A stretch of 64,000 nucleotides of DNA from Natrinema sp. HArc-T2 (GTDB taxonomy: Archaea > Halobacteriota > Halobacteria > Halobacteriales > Natrialbaceae). This document shows, piece after piece, positions 17,299-26,315 of the stretch. The notes under the pieces were generated by a model. That model was not told the DNA's origin. It ran no database searches and worked only from the letters and a program-made list of their open reading frames with translations. The position numbers and the translations under genes are program-made. Position 1 is the stretch's first letter. Every line of letters begins with the position of its first letter. The stretch spans positions 186,001 through 250,000 of the forward strand of contig NZ_JBGUAZ010000003.1 in NCBI RefSeq assembly GCF_041821085.1. Reading direction: 5' to 3'.

Positions 17299-18018
17299 AT
17301 GTCAGTGCCGTCTGGTCGGTCGCGCGCGCTCGCTGGGGCGCTCATTGTCGCCGGAATGATCGCTGCCGGCGTCTTCGTCTCGCCGACGACAGTGCTCGAG
17401 ACCGTCGACGCGGTGGCCGCGGACCCACTTTCGTTCGGACTCGTCGTCGTGGGGCTCTATCTGGTGCGGCCGGCGTTGGCTTGGCCGACCACGCCGCTTG
17501 CAGCCGTCGTCGGCTACGGCTTCGGCGTCACAGCCGGCGTTCCCATCGCACTCGCCGGCGTCGTCACGACGGTGCTCCCGATTTTCGTTGCGGTCCGGTG
17601 GCTTACCGGCGACGACACAGCCGCCGCGGCTGACAGCAGCGGTGGCCTGCTCGAGCGAACCGGCGAAACCGTCGCGCGGTATTACGACACGGCGGGGCCG
17701 CTGCGGGGCGTCACCGCCTCGCGGCTGGCACCGATCCCTTCGGACGTCGCGACGTGTGCGGCTGCCGTCAGCGGCGTCGAACTCCGGCATCTGGTCGTCG
17801 GCACTGCGATCGGCGAACTACCCTGGACGGTCGCCGCGGTCGTCGTCGGTGCCTCCGCAGCAACGGTCTCGACGAACGGGCTCGGCGATCTCGGGCTCAC
17901 ACTCTCGCTTGGTTGTGCGTTCGCTGCCGCGCTCTTGCTCGCTGGCCCGCTCTATCGTGCACTGCGTGCGCGGACCCAGCGGCGAGCCGACGGCTCGAGA
18001 CGATCGACGGACGGGTAG
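17299..18018 (+). CDS. TVP38/TMEM64 family (VTT/DedA-like) membrane protein
   Basis: A 239-residue membrane protein with about six hydrophobic spans. Family features include RPALAWPTTPLAAVVGYGFG near residue 60, where the VTT domain begins, and the segment SRLAPIPSDVATCAAAVSGV that matches the conserved re-entrant loop with a proline pair. VTT-domain proteins such as TVP38 and DedA are linked to lipid scrambling and membrane homeostasis; the substrate here is unknown. ATG 17299 is preferred because residues upstream of it in the same frame are not membrane-like. The Arg-rich C-terminus is probably cytoplasmic. Confidence 0.82.
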   Translation: MSVPSGRSRALAGALIVAGMIAAGVFVSPTTVLETVDAVAADPLSFGLVVVGLYLVRPALAWPTTPLAAVVGYGFGVTAGVPIALAGVVTTVLPIFVAVRWLTGDDTAAAADSSGGLLERTGETVARYYDTAGPLRGVTASRLAPIPSDVATCAAAVSGVELRHLVVGTAIGELPWTVAAVVVGASAATVSTNGLGDLGLTLSLGCAFAAALLLAGPLYRALRARTQRRADGSRRSTDG

Positions 18019-18044
18019 CTGGGTGCTTCAGTTTCGAGAAGTGC

Positions 18045-18221
18045 TCAGCGGAAGGGATCGCTGCAATCGATAATGACGCCGTGGTGTGGACAGACGTACT
18101 TGCAGTGGCGTTTGTACATCGGTGCCTCACAGTGTGGACAGCGCGGGCCGCCACGGGCTCGATCGCTCGAGTCGTCCACTGGAGCGCCACCAGCGGTGCC
18201 ATCTCCACTGTCGGCAGTCAT
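18045..18221 (-). CDS. Zinc-ribbon microprotein (58 residues)
   Basis: A short gene converging with the TVP38-like gene. It starts at ATG 18221 and encodes an acidic 26-residue leader followed by CPHCEAPMYKRHCKYVCPHH and a C-terminal GVIIDCSDPF. The CPxC pair plus later Cys/His residues (HCKYVCPHHG, DC) can form one or two zinc sites. Small CPxC proteins are common in haloarchaea and some affect biofilm formation and motility in Haloferax; I do not know the role of this one. Base composition and wobble GC match genuine genes. Confidence 0.8.
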   Translation of the reverse strand: MTADSGDGTAGGAPVDDSSDRARGGPRCPHCEAPMYKRHCKYVCPHHGVIIDCSDPFR

Positions 18222-18329
18222 AGGACACTGTTCTCGCTGGTCAGTGCTAAGTGTGGTGTTTCCGGTGGTTCAGCGACGGAAAATGAGAGATAAAACGAAG
18301 ATACCGCCCGAAACGGCTTCAGTTAGCGC

Positions 18330-21300
18330 TTAGCACTCGCTCCAGCCACAGGACTCGCAGGTCTTGCAGCCTTCGGAGAAGTACAGCGACATCGAGCCAC
18401 AGTCGGGACACTCCGGCGACTCGCCGGCGTCGATAAGGTCTTGGGTCGTATCGTCGTCTGCATCTGCAGCCGCGCCGCCCTGTGCGGCGGCTGCACCGCC
18501 ATCGGTTTTGTGACCGGCGGTTTCGACGCGGTCGGCGTCAGCCGACTCCTCGAGCGTCTGCTGTTTCGGATACGGCTTGTCGATCTCGCCCTCGAGATAG
18601 CGACGCATCGCGGTGCCGATCGCGTCGGGGATCGACTGGATCTGCTCGCCTTTGTCCCAGGCGACCTTGGGACTGCGGGTCCCACAGAGTTCGTCGACGA
18701 TCTCGTCGGGGTCGACGCCCGAACGCAGCGAGGTCGAGATGACCTTCGCCAGCGCCTCGGTAAAGGAGTTGGTGAAGCCACCGGAGTGGCCGATGTTCGC
18801 GAACAGCTCGAACGGCTGGCCGGTCTCGGGGTCTTCGTTGATCGTGACGTAGATCTTCCCGTAACCGGTGTCGATGCGCTGGCTGACGCCCTGGAGGGCG
18901 TCGGGCCGTTCGCGCTTTTCGGTGAAGTCGACCTGCATCGGCTCGGCGTCGCCCAGCAGCGCGTCGACGTCGTCCTCGAGGATATCCTGAACCTCCTGAC
19001 TCTCGAGGAACTGTTCGAGTCCGCCGAAGATCTCGTCGATCTGCTCGACGAGGGCCTGTGCGGCTTCGGTCTCGTCAGCGAAGTCGGCGTTGTCCGCCCG
19101 CGTCGTCAGGACCTGTTTGCTGCGGGTGCCGTCACGGTAGTAGGTGACGCCTTTCCCGCCGTGGTCGTAGATGTACTCGAACACGTCCTTGGCGTCTTCG
19201 AGCGTGGAGTCGTTGGGCGCGTTGACGGTCTTCGAGATCGCGGAGTCGACGCCTTCCTGACAGGCGACCTGCACGCCGGCGTGCTCTTTCGCCGAGAGAT
19301 CACCGGTCGTGACGAACAGTTCGCCGATGGCGTCGGGCACCGTCGAGAGTCCCTCGACGCCGTTGAACTGGTTGGTCGCCATCTGCTCTTTGGCCTCTTC
19401 TTTGACCGCGTCGACGTCGATGTCGTTGTCCTCTAAGACGCGAAGGAAGTAGTCATCGAACTCGACGAGCATCTCGTCGCCCTGCACGTCGTCGGAGACG
19501 TTCTTGTAGTAGGCAACGTTGTAGATGGGTTCACAGCCGCCGGTGGTGTTGCCGACCATGCTCGTGGTGCCTGTGGGGGCGATGGTCGTCGTGTTGTGGT
19601 TCCGGACTGGGAACCCGTCTTCCCACTCGCCGGCGTCGAGGCCGGTCTGCTTCTCGAACCACTCGCGGTACTCGGTCGGGTTCGCGTACTTGGACTTGTC
19701 CCACTCGTCGAAGCTCCCGCGCTCCTCGGCAAGTTCGTGGGATGTCCACTTCGAGGTGTGGTCGATGTGGGTCATCAGCTGGCGCGCGACCTCGTTGGAG
19801 GCTTCGCTGCCGTACTCCATGCCGAGCTGGATGTACAGCTGTGCCAGCCCCATGATGCCCAGGCCGATCTTGCGCATCTCCCGGACCTTCTGTTCGATCT
19901 TCTCGACCGGGAAATCCGACATCGTGACGACGTTCTCGAGGAATCGGGTGCCCATCTCGATGCGGCGGTCGAGGTCCTCGAAGTCGACGGCGTTGTCGAG
20001 GAAGGCGTCCACGGCGTCCGCGAGCGTGTCGTACTCATCGCCGTGCTCGTCGTACCAGACGCGCCAGTCAGGGGCCTCGAGGTCCGCAAGCGTCGAGAGG
20101 TTGATGTGGCCGAGGTTACAGGCCTCGTACTCCTCGAGGGGCTGCTCGCCACAGGGGTTCGTCGCGAGGATGCGGTGGTCGGGGTGTTTCTCGATGTCGA
20201 AGGAGTGTTGCTTGTTCACCCGCTCGAGGTAAATAACGCCGGGTTCGCCGTTCTCGTGAGCGCCCTCGACGATGTCGTCCCAGAGTTCCTCGGCTGGGAT
20301 CGACAGTTCCTCGCCGACCTCGACGTATTCGCCGAGGCCGAACATGTCGTAGAGCTCCTTCGTCTCTTCCGTTGCGATGTGTGCCTCGCCCGTTCGGGGG
20401 TTGGTGAACGTAAACTCCTCGCCGTTCTGGACGGCCTCCATGAAGTCGTCGGTGATGCCGACAGAGATATTGAAGTTCGAGAGGTGGCCCTCGACGGCGT
20501 TCCGGAGATGCTTGGGGACCCGTCCCTCGTCGTCGATGAGTTCGCGGGCTTCGTCCAAGGCCTCCTGGAAGGAGGTGTGGGTGTAGTCGTCGGGGTCGTT
20601 CAGGCGCAGCGTCTCGGCCAGCGAGACGTCCTTGTTCTTGGCGTGGATGAACTGGATGACGTCGGGGTGGGAGACGCGCATGACGCCCATCTGCGCGCCG
20701 CGGCGAGCGCCGCCCTGGGCGATCGTCTCGCACATCTGGTCGTACGTGCGCATGAACGTGATCGGTCCCGACGCGATGCCGCCGGTCGAGCCGACCGCGT
20801 CGCCGTAGGGACGGAGTCGCCAGAAGGCATAGCCCATGCCGCCGCCGCTCTGGAAGACCTGCGCGGCCTCCTTGGCAGTCTGGTGGATGTCGTCAATGTC
20901 GTCGTCGGGGGAGTCGACGAAACACGCAGAAAGCTGTTGGAGTTCGTCGCCCGCGTTCATCAGGGTCGGCGAGTTCGGCATGAAGTCGAGGTTCGCCATC
21001 ATCTCCTGGAACTCGTCGGCGACGTCCTCGACGTGCTCGCGGATCTCGTCGGGGAGTTCGGGGACGACGGTATCGTAGGCGAACTTGTTAATATTGTAGA
21101 TAGAGAGTGCGGTTTCAGTCTCGTCGTCCGTAGTGGTACCGGCGCCGAAGACCTCCGCAGCGAGTTCGTCCCGCCGTGGGTGGTCGGGCTTGAGCTGGTC
21201 GGGCGTGACCGTGATCTCGAGGTCCTGTTTCTCGGCCTCGTAGACGGCCTCTGCGAGCGCGATGTTCTTGCCGACGCGGTCGAAGAGATCTTCCTGTTCT

Positions 21301-21452
21301 TCGATGAGGTCGCCGTCGGCGTTCTTGCGCAGATAGCGCGCCGGCAGGATGTTGTGGTAGGCGTTGTCGGTCAGTCGCTCCTCGAGCGTGTCACCTTTGG
21401 TGCGCTTGATCGGGAGCGTCAACTCCGCCGCGGAGAGGTCGGCGTCGCTCAT
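18330..21452 (-). CDS. nrdJ: Adenosylcobalamin-dependent ribonucleotide reductase, class II
   Basis: This enzyme reduces ribonucleotides to deoxyribonucleotides using a thiyl radical made from vitamin B12 coenzyme, so no oxygen-dependent small subunit is needed. The 1040-residue chain has SACF with redox Cys177, the thiyl-radical segment NPCGEQ with Cys434, and CNLGHINLS with Cys445 as the partner cysteine. PTGTTSMVGNTTGGCEP lies further on. The last 30 residues are a zinc-finger-like tail (CPDCG, then CKTCESCGWSEC) that probably relays reducing power. No intein is present, although haloarchaeal reductases often carry one. The cobalamin adenosyltransferase at 59219-59914 could provide its cofactor. 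Confidence 0.96.
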   Translation of the reverse strand: MSDADLSAAELTLPIKRTKGDTLEERLTDNAYHNILPARYLRKNADGDLIEEQEDLFDRVGKNIALAEAVYEAEKQDLEITVTPDQLKPDHPRRDELAAEVFGAGTTTDDETETALSIYNINKFAYDTVVPELPDEIREHVEDVADEFQEMMANLDFMPNSPTLMNAGDELQQLSACFVDSPDDDIDDIHQTAKEAAQVFQSGGGMGYAFWRLRPYGDAVGSTGGIASGPITFMRTYDQMCETIAQGGARRGAQMGVMRVSHPDVIQFIHAKNKDVSLAETLRLNDPDDYTHTSFQEALDEARELIDDEGRVPKHLRNAVEGHLSNFNISVGITDDFMEAVQNGEEFTFTNPRTGEAHIATEETKELYDMFGLGEYVEVGEELSIPAEELWDDIVEGAHENGEPGVIYLERVNKQHSFDIEKHPDHRILATNPCGEQPLEEYEACNLGHINLSTLADLEAPDWRVWYDEHGDEYDTLADAVDAFLDNAVDFEDLDRRIEMGTRFLENVVTMSDFPVEKIEQKVREMRKIGLGIMGLAQLYIQLGMEYGSEASNEVARQLMTHIDHTSKWTSHELAEERGSFDEWDKSKYANPTEYREWFEKQTGLDAGEWEDGFPVRNHNTTTIAPTGTTSMVGNTTGGCEPIYNVAYYKNVSDDVQGDEMLVEFDDYFLRVLEDNDIDVDAVKEEAKEQMATNQFNGVEGLSTVPDAIGELFVTTGDLSAKEHAGVQVACQEGVDSAISKTVNAPNDSTLEDAKDVFEYIYDHGGKGVTYYRDGTRSKQVLTTRADNADFADETEAAQALVEQIDEIFGGLEQFLESQEVQDILEDDVDALLGDAEPMQVDFTEKRERPDALQGVSQRIDTGYGKIYVTINEDPETGQPFELFANIGHSGGFTNSFTEALAKVISTSLRSGVDPDEIVDELCGTRSPKVAWDKGEQIQSIPDAIGTAMRRYLEGEIDKPYPKQQTLEESADADRVETAGHKTDGGAAAAQGGAAADADDDTTQDLIDAGESPECPDCGSMSLYFSEGCKTCESCGWSEC

Positions 21453-21899
21453 GCGCGAGCCACCTCGTCGCTACACCGCTGCAACGCGTCGATTCTGGCG
21501 TGGGTCCGGGTCCTGACTCTAATCATTCGTGACGAAGGTTCAGTATTCACGTATTCATCTTAAGCGTGGTGTTTTCTCCTACTCTCCTTGTAGTAGTACA
21601 AATATAGTTGTATAGATGTCTCTGTAGCCTATCGTGTCTAGGTCTCCCGCGGCCGCCGAAACGGCCGCCTGTGCGGTCACTACGACCTACGCCGTCAACC
21701 GTCTTAACGATTTTCAGACCGAACTGAAAGTGACTGTAAGCGACGGAATCTCGTCGCTTTCGCGTGGTTTTCTCTTTCACAAACCAGTGGCCGAGTGGGA
21801 CAGCCTCGCTCGAGTCACCGACACCAGATGATCACTCACTGTCGATGATCAATCACGATATCCAGAAAGATTACGTCGTTGCAGTGTGGTGAATTGCAT
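21453..21899. other. Intergenic region with divergent promoters (nrdJ and a small membrane protein)
   Basis: No convincing gene is seen in these 447 bp; the short frames here lack family sequence and normal codon use. On the minus strand ACGCTTAAG at 21566-21558 looks like a TATA/BRE element for nrdJ, giving a leader of about 80 bases. A second AT-rich stretch (ACAAATATAGTTGTATAG, about 21598-21615) might serve either direction. No cobalamin riboswitch-like structure was recognised. Confidence 0.5.
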
Positions 21900-22091
21900 A
21901 TGATCGATGCACTCACGTCGGTACCGCCAATCTTGCTGGTGCTGACCGCGCTCGCCGCCTTCGCCGTCGCCGTCGTCGCGATCAAGATCGCGATCAAACT
22001 GGCCGTCAGAATCGGAATCGTCGCTGCCGTCGTCCTCGCGGGACTCTATGCCGCTGGGTTCACTGACCTCTCGTTTCTCCCCTTCTTCTAA
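21900..22091 (+). CDS. Small hydrophobic membrane protein (63 residues)
   Basis: The ATG at 21900 begins a 63-residue protein that is almost entirely hydrophobic: two predicted helices (PPILLVLTALAAFAVAVVAI and an IGIVAAVVLAGLYAAG segment) separated by a short KIAIKLAVR segment with three basic residues, and a C-terminal FLPFF. I do not recognise a family. Its wobble-GC pattern is that of a real haloarchaeal gene and it sits alone between nrdJ and the trp operon. A seven-residue upstream extension to 21879 is possible but has no support. Confidence 0.6.
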   Translation: MIDALTSVPPILLVLTALAAFAVAVVAIKIAIKLAVRIGIVAAVVLAGLYAAGFTDLSFLPFF

Positions 22092-22138
22092 TCACAGCGA
22101 TCCATTTCGCTGTCACGATAGCCGTCGTCTCGTCGGAC

Positions 22139-22777
22139 TCAGACCTGTGCGAGGAAGTTTTCGATCACGTCGTGGCCAGCCGCCGTGAGCACGCTTTCGG
22201 GATGGAACTGCACACACTCGAGGGGATACTCGCGGTGGCGAACGCCCATAACGAGCGTCTCCTCGTCGTGGTCTGCGGTCGCCGACACCCCAAAACAATC
22301 GGGGACCTCGGTTGCAACCAGGGAGTGGTATCGGCCCGCGCGAAAGCCCTGCTCGAGCCCAGCGAAGACACCCTCGCCGTCGTGGTCGACCGCGGAGGCC
22401 TTGCCGTGGATCGGTTCGGGAGCCCGACCGACGGTGCCACCGTACTCGTAGACGGCGGCCTCGAGGCCCAGACAGACCCCGAGCGTCGGCACTTCGGGGG
22501 AGAGTTCACGGAGCACGGCCATGGAGACACCGACGTCGCGGTCGTGTTTCGGATGACCGGGGCCGGGGCTAATGACGATCGCATCGGGGTCGACGGCGCG
22601 CACGTCCGCGAGCGAGGCCGTGTTCTTCAGCACCTCGGTTTCGGTACCGGGCAGTTGGCTCACGTACTCGACGAGGTTGTACGTAAACGAGTCGTAGTTG
22701 TCGATAAACAGGACCATCATCGGCTCCGCCGACCCATCGGCCCCGTTCGCGTCCGCCTCGTCCGTCGTCGCGCTCAT
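22139..22777 (-). CDS. trpG: Anthranilate synthase component II (glutamine amidotransferase)
   Basis: TrpG releases ammonia from glutamine for anthranilate synthesis by TrpE. Class I glutaminase motifs are present: ISPGPGHP near the start, the nucleophile Cys in LGVCLGLEA and the His/Glu pair in CVQFHPES. The start at ATG 22777 follows GGAGGTGA by four bases and overlaps the trpE stop (ATGA). The frame stays open far upstream, but that part is antisense-style shadow inside trpE. The 20-residue N-terminal extension before MMVLFIDNYDSF is acidic. It is the last gene of trpDFEG. Confidence 0.95.
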   Translation of the reverse strand: MSATTDEADANGADGSAEPMMVLFIDNYDSFTYNLVEYVSQLPGTETEVLKNTASLADVRAVDPDAIVISPGPGHPKHDRDVGVSMAVLRELSPEVPTLGVCLGLEAAVYEYGGTVGRAPEPIHGKASAVDHDGEGVFAGLEQGFRAGRYHSLVATEVPDCFGVSATADHDEETLVMGVRHREYPLECVQFHPESVLTAAGHDVIENFLAQV

Positions 22778-24453
22778 CGGCTCACCTCCGGCGTCGCTTC
22801 GGCGTCGCCCGCGTCCGACTCTATAGCCGGTCGTTCGATCTCCTCGAGCGCCGCTAAAACGCCACCCATCTTCTTTTCCGTCTCCTCGTACTCGGCGGTC
22901 GGATCGCTGTCTGCGACCAGTCCCGCGCCGGCCTGCACCGTAACGCGGTCCTGGTCTCCCTCGTTTTCGACTGTCGCGGTTCGGATCACGATCGCGAAAT
23001 CCGCATCGCCAGTCCACGAGTAGTAGCCGACGCCGCCGCCGTAGAGGCCACGGGGCTTGGACTCGAGGTCGTCGATGATCTCCATCGCGCGGATCTTCGG
23101 CGCGCCCGAGAGCGTCCCGGCGGGGAACGAGGCTCGCGTCGCGTCGAACGCATCCGAGTCGTCGGCCAACTGGCCGGTTACAGTCGATTCGATATGCTGG
23201 ACGTGGCTGTACTTGAGGACGTTCATAAACTCGTCGACGCGGACTGAGCCCGGCTCTGAGACGCGGCGAACGTCGTTGCGCGCCAAATCGACCAGCATCG
23301 TGTGTTCGGCCCGCTCCTTGCCGTCGGCGAGCATCTCGCCCGCGAGTCGGCGGTCCTCGACGGGACTCGAGCCCCGGTCACAGGTGCCCGCTATCGGGTT
23401 CGACATGACCTCGCGCCCGCGCACCGAGATGAGCGTCTCGGGGCTGGCCCCGACGACCGTCAGATCGTCGTGGTCGAGCAGGTACATGTACGGCGACGGG
23501 TTCACCTCGCGCATCGCCTCGTAGAAGCCAAGCGGATCGATGTCGCCGTACAGTTCCCGCGTGCGCGAGATAACGCCCTGGTAGATGTCGCCGTCGAGGA
23601 CGTGTTCTTTGGCCTGCCGGACGCTGTCTTCGTACTCGTCTTTGGGGCCCGCGACCTCGTCCTCGCGGACGAACCCGCCCGTGTCGGGCCGGTCGGCTTC
23701 GCGCAGCGTCGCCCCAACAGCAGCCGCCTCGTCGACGAGCGTATCGTACACCGCCTCGGGATCGTCGTCGGCCTCGAGCACCGGCGTAAAGACCAGCGAG
23801 ACCGTCCCGTCACACTCGTCGAAGGTCAGCGTCTTCGTCGTCAGGAGGAACTGCGCGTCGGGAAACCGCGAATCGGGCCGTTCGAGTCCGACCTCCTCGA
23901 GCCAGAGGTCGTAGACGGCGTCGTAGGCCAAGAAGCCGACCAACCCGCCCTCGAGATGCTGGCGGTCGTGGTCGGGGACGTTCTCGAGGCGAACGTCCGG
24001 CATCGCCGCCCGGAGCGCGTCGACGGTGTCGCCCGCTGCACCCGTCTCGATCGCCGACAGCGGCGCATCGTCGGTCAGCGCCTCGACGGTCGCATCGCCA
24101 GATTCGACCGTCACGACGGCCTCGGGATCGTAGCCCACGTAGGAGTAGCGCGCGTGGCGCGCGGCACCCGTAGTACTCGGCCGGAACGCGCCGTCCGGAT
24201 CGCTCGAGGCGGTCTTTTCGGCGCTCTCGAGCAGGAACGCATACGGCGCGCGGTCGCGGTCGCCCGCGTCGGATCGACCGGTCAGCGCGGCGTAGGCTGC
24301 AAGCGGCGTCGTGTCGACCTCGAGGGTCGCGACGGTGCGGACGACCGCCGGCTGGTCTGACCGCTCGTCGCTCGTGCCCGCGTGGGCACGGAACGTTTCG
24401 CGGTCGATGTCGAACGTCGGCGGCTCGTCAGTGGCGGTGTCGGACTCGGTCAT
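22774..24453 (-). CDS. trpE: Anthranilate synthase component I
   Basis: TrpE converts chorismate to anthranilate, the committed step of tryptophan synthesis. The catalytic C-terminal half carries the chorismate-binding signatures: NPIAGTCDRG, the LVDLARNDVRRVSEPGSV segment and FPAGTLSGAPKIRAMEIID. The N-terminal part holds the region that in feedback-inhibited enzymes binds tryptophan (LLESAEK), suggesting inhibition by the end product. The 559-residue length is somewhat longer than usual because of acidic insertions. ATG 24453 lies five bases after trpF; a GTG at 24462 is an alternative. It is translationally coupled to trpG. Confidence 0.95.
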   Translation of the reverse strand: MTESDTATDEPPTFDIDRETFRAHAGTSDERSDQPAVVRTVATLEVDTTPLAAYAALTGRSDAGDRDRAPYAFLLESAEKTASSDPDGAFRPSTTGAARHARYSYVGYDPEAVVTVESGDATVEALTDDAPLSAIETGAAGDTVDALRAAMPDVRLENVPDHDRQHLEGGLVGFLAYDAVYDLWLEEVGLERPDSRFPDAQFLLTTKTLTFDECDGTVSLVFTPVLEADDDPEAVYDTLVDEAAAVGATLREADRPDTGGFVREDEVAGPKDEYEDSVRQAKEHVLDGDIYQGVISRTRELYGDIDPLGFYEAMREVNPSPYMYLLDHDDLTVVGASPETLISVRGREVMSNPIAGTCDRGSSPVEDRRLAGEMLADGKERAEHTMLVDLARNDVRRVSEPGSVRVDEFMNVLKYSHVQHIESTVTGQLADDSDAFDATRASFPAGTLSGAPKIRAMEIIDDLESKPRGLYGGGVGYYSWTGDADFAIVIRTATVENEGDQDRVTVQAGAGLVADSDPTAEYEETEKKMGGVLAALEEIERPAIESDAGDAEATPEVSR

Positions 24454-24458
24454 AGTGG

Positions 24459-25115
24459 TCACGGCTCCAGCTCCGCCGGTCGACGGGCGGTCTTCGCTCG
24501 AGTGACGAACGACTGGACGGCGTCGACGTCCTTGACGCCGCCGCGTTTCTCGACGCCGCTTGCCACGTCGACGGCGAAGGGCTCGACGGTCCGGACTGCA
24601 TCGGCGACGTTTGCGGGCGTGAGCCCACCTGCAAGGATCACCGGCGACTCGAGGGCCGCCGCGGCCTCTCGGGTCCGGTCCCAATCGTGGGTCCGGCCGG
24701 TCCCGCCACCGCCGTCCTCGCCCGCGGTGTCGACGATGAGCCCGTCGACGACGCCGTCGTAGGCCTCGGCGCTCGTCACGTCGTCGGCATCGATCGCGAG
24801 CAAGAGCTCTATGTCAACGTCTGTACGCAGGGACGCGAGTTCGTCAGGGCTGGCGCCACCGTGGAGTTGGAGCGCGTCGGGCTCGACCGCCTCGACCAGT
24901 TCGACCGCGTCGGCGGGGTCGTCAGCCATCGTCACGAGCACGCTCGTCACGAACGGCGGCGTGGCAGCCGCCAGTTTCGTGGCCTGCTCGAGCGACACTT
25001 CACGCGGCGTCTCGACCGGCACGTCACAGATGATGCCGACCGCGTCCGCGCCCGCGTCGACCGCCGCCGCGAGATCGGCTTCGTTGGTGAGTCCACAGAC
25101 CTTGACGCGTGTCAT
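24459..25115 (-). CDS. trpF: Phosphoribosylanthranilate isomerase
   Basis: TrpF catalyses the Amadori rearrangement of phosphoribosylanthranilate, the third step of tryptophan synthesis, in a TIM barrel. The N-terminal active-site cysteine is in VKVCGLT at residues 5-11 and the catalytic aspartate region is VDGLIVDTAG. The phosphate-binding loops VILAGGLTPANV and AVDVASGVE follow at the C-terminal end. At 218 residues it is of normal length. Its ATG overlaps the trpD stop by four bases. Confidence 0.95.
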   Translation of the reverse strand: MTRVKVCGLTNEADLAAAVDAGADAVGIICDVPVETPREVSLEQATKLAAATPPFVTSVLVTMADDPADAVELVEAVEPDALQLHGGASPDELASLRTDVDIELLLAIDADDVTSAEAYDGVVDGLIVDTAGEDGGGGTGRTHDWDRTREAAAALESPVILAGGLTPANVADAVRTVEPFAVDVASGVEKRGGVKDVDAVQSFVTRAKTARRPAELEP

Positions 25116-26128
25116 CGTCCCTCCGGCTGTGGCGCCGCGCCACAGAGTTGCTCGAGTTTCTGGGCTGCCGCACCGGATTCGATCGCCTCGTGGGCGGCGT
25201 CGGCACCAGCCTCGAGCGAGTTGGCCTCGCCTGCGATGTAGATCGCCGCGCCCGCGTTGGCCAGGATGACGTCGCGTTTGGCACCGGTCACGTCGCCCTC
25301 GAGGATGCCACGCATGTCCGCAGCGTTTTCCTCCGGAGCGCCGCCAGCGATATCGTCGATCGCGTGTTCGTCGAGTCCCAGATCAGCGGGCTCGAGCGTA
25401 TACTCCTCGACGGAACTGCCGTCGACTTCGGCGGCGACGGTCTCGCCGTGAATGCCGATCTCGTCGGTGCCTGCGCCGTGGACGACCAGCGCGCGCTCGA
25501 TGTCCATCCGCGAGAGCGCGTCCGCGAGCGTCGAAACGAGATCAGCGTCGTAGACGCCGACGACCTGTGCATCCGCGCCGGCGGGGTTGGTCAGCGGCCC
25601 GAGCACGTTGAAGATCGTCCGCATTCCGAGTTCCTTTCGCGGCCCGATGACGGCTTTCATCGCCGGGTGGAACACCGGTGCGAGCATGAAACCGATGCCG
25701 TCGTCCTCGATCGCTTCCTCGACGGCGGGCGGTTCGGCCTCGACATCGACGCCGACTTGCTCCAAGACGTCTGCGCTGCCCGACGACGAGGAGACCGAGT
25801 AGTTGCCGTGTTTGGCGATCGGGACGTCGGCGCCCGCAGCGACGATCGCGCTCGTCGTCGAGACGTTGATCGTGTTGTAGTCGTCTCCGCCCGTACCACA
25901 GGTGTCGACCAGCGGCTCCCGGTCCGGCGAGATCGTTCTGGCCGCATCGCGCATCCCTTCGGCGAAGCCCGCGATCTCGGCTTCCGTCTCCCCTTTTGCG
26001 CGCAGCGCCGTCAGCAGTGCGCCGATCTGAGCCTCCGTTGCGCCCTCGAAAACCGCTGTCGACGCCGCTCGAGCCTCTTCCTGTGTCAGATCCTGTCCCT
26101 CGGTCACTCGTTCGACGTACTCCTGCAT
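25112..26128 (-). CDS. trpD: Anthranilate phosphoribosyltransferase
   Basis: TrpD joins anthranilate to phosphoribosyl pyrophosphate, the second step of tryptophan synthesis. The PRPP-binding glycine-rich loop DTCGTGGDDYNTINVST lies near residue 80, followed by AKHGNYSVSSSSGSADVLE. The FNVLGPLTNPAG segment is the anthranilate-side signature. It is 338 residues with start at ATG 26128 (MQEYVERV); an upstream 13-residue extension is rejected because it enters the promoter. This is the first gene of trpDFEG. The rest of the pathway (trpCBA) is not in the window. Confidence 0.95.
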   Translation of the reverse strand: MQEYVERVTEGQDLTQEEARAASTAVFEGATEAQIGALLTALRAKGETEAEIAGFAEGMRDAARTISPDREPLVDTCGTGGDDYNTINVSTTSAIVAAGADVPIAKHGNYSVSSSSGSADVLEQVGVDVEAEPPAVEEAIEDDGIGFMLAPVFHPAMKAVIGPRKELGMRTIFNVLGPLTNPAGADAQVVGVYDADLVSTLADALSRMDIERALVVHGAGTDEIGIHGETVAAEVDGSSVEEYTLEPADLGLDEHAIDDIAGGAPEENAADMRGILEGDVTGAKRDVILANAGAAIYIAGEANSLEAGADAAHEAIESGAAAQKLEQLCGAAPQPEGR

Positions 26129-26140
26129 AGTGAACACCAA

Positions 26141-26186
26141 TGTACGTTGTTGTCTTGTAATGCTCAAATCCGTACATCAACTTAAG
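26141..26186 (-). promoter_or_regulatory. trp promoter with inverted TGTACG pair
   Basis: On the minus strand a TATA element CTTAAG (26186-26181) lies about 55 bp before the trpD start. Two facing hexamers, TGTACG at 26141-26146 and CGTACA at 26171-26176, are 30 bp apart and bracket the expected transcription start. Methanothermobacter TrpY represses trp genes through TGTACA boxes, so a similar tryptophan-responsive repressor is a reasonable guess. It has not been shown in haloarchaea as far as I can say from sequence. Confidence 0.5.
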
Positions 26187-26315
26187 CGTATCGACCGGGT
26201 GCGTGAGGGCGACTCCCGTACGGCGTCCGATTCGAAACCTTCAATTACGGTGGCGAGCAACGATTGAATGCAGTCAGGAAGCGTGGCAGTGAGGTCACGC
26301 AGACCGAAACCAGGC

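Noticed and set aside
18330-21452. Intein in nrdJ
   Set aside because: Conserved reductase blocks run without interruption over 1040 residues; no splice-site Cys/His-Asn pattern or homing nuclease block.
19596-21563. 655-codon open frame opposite nrdJ
   Set aside because: It is the antisense shadow of a certain gene; GC-rich codon use keeps the opposite frame open. No family motif is visible.
21453-21899. Cobalamin riboswitch before the B12-dependent reductase
   Set aside because: No B12-box-like sequence was found, and such riboswitches are not established in haloarchaea.
22778-23017. N-terminal extension of trpG
   Set aside because: It lies inside trpE, is Arg-rich instead of acidic, and a good ribosome-binding site precedes ATG 22777.
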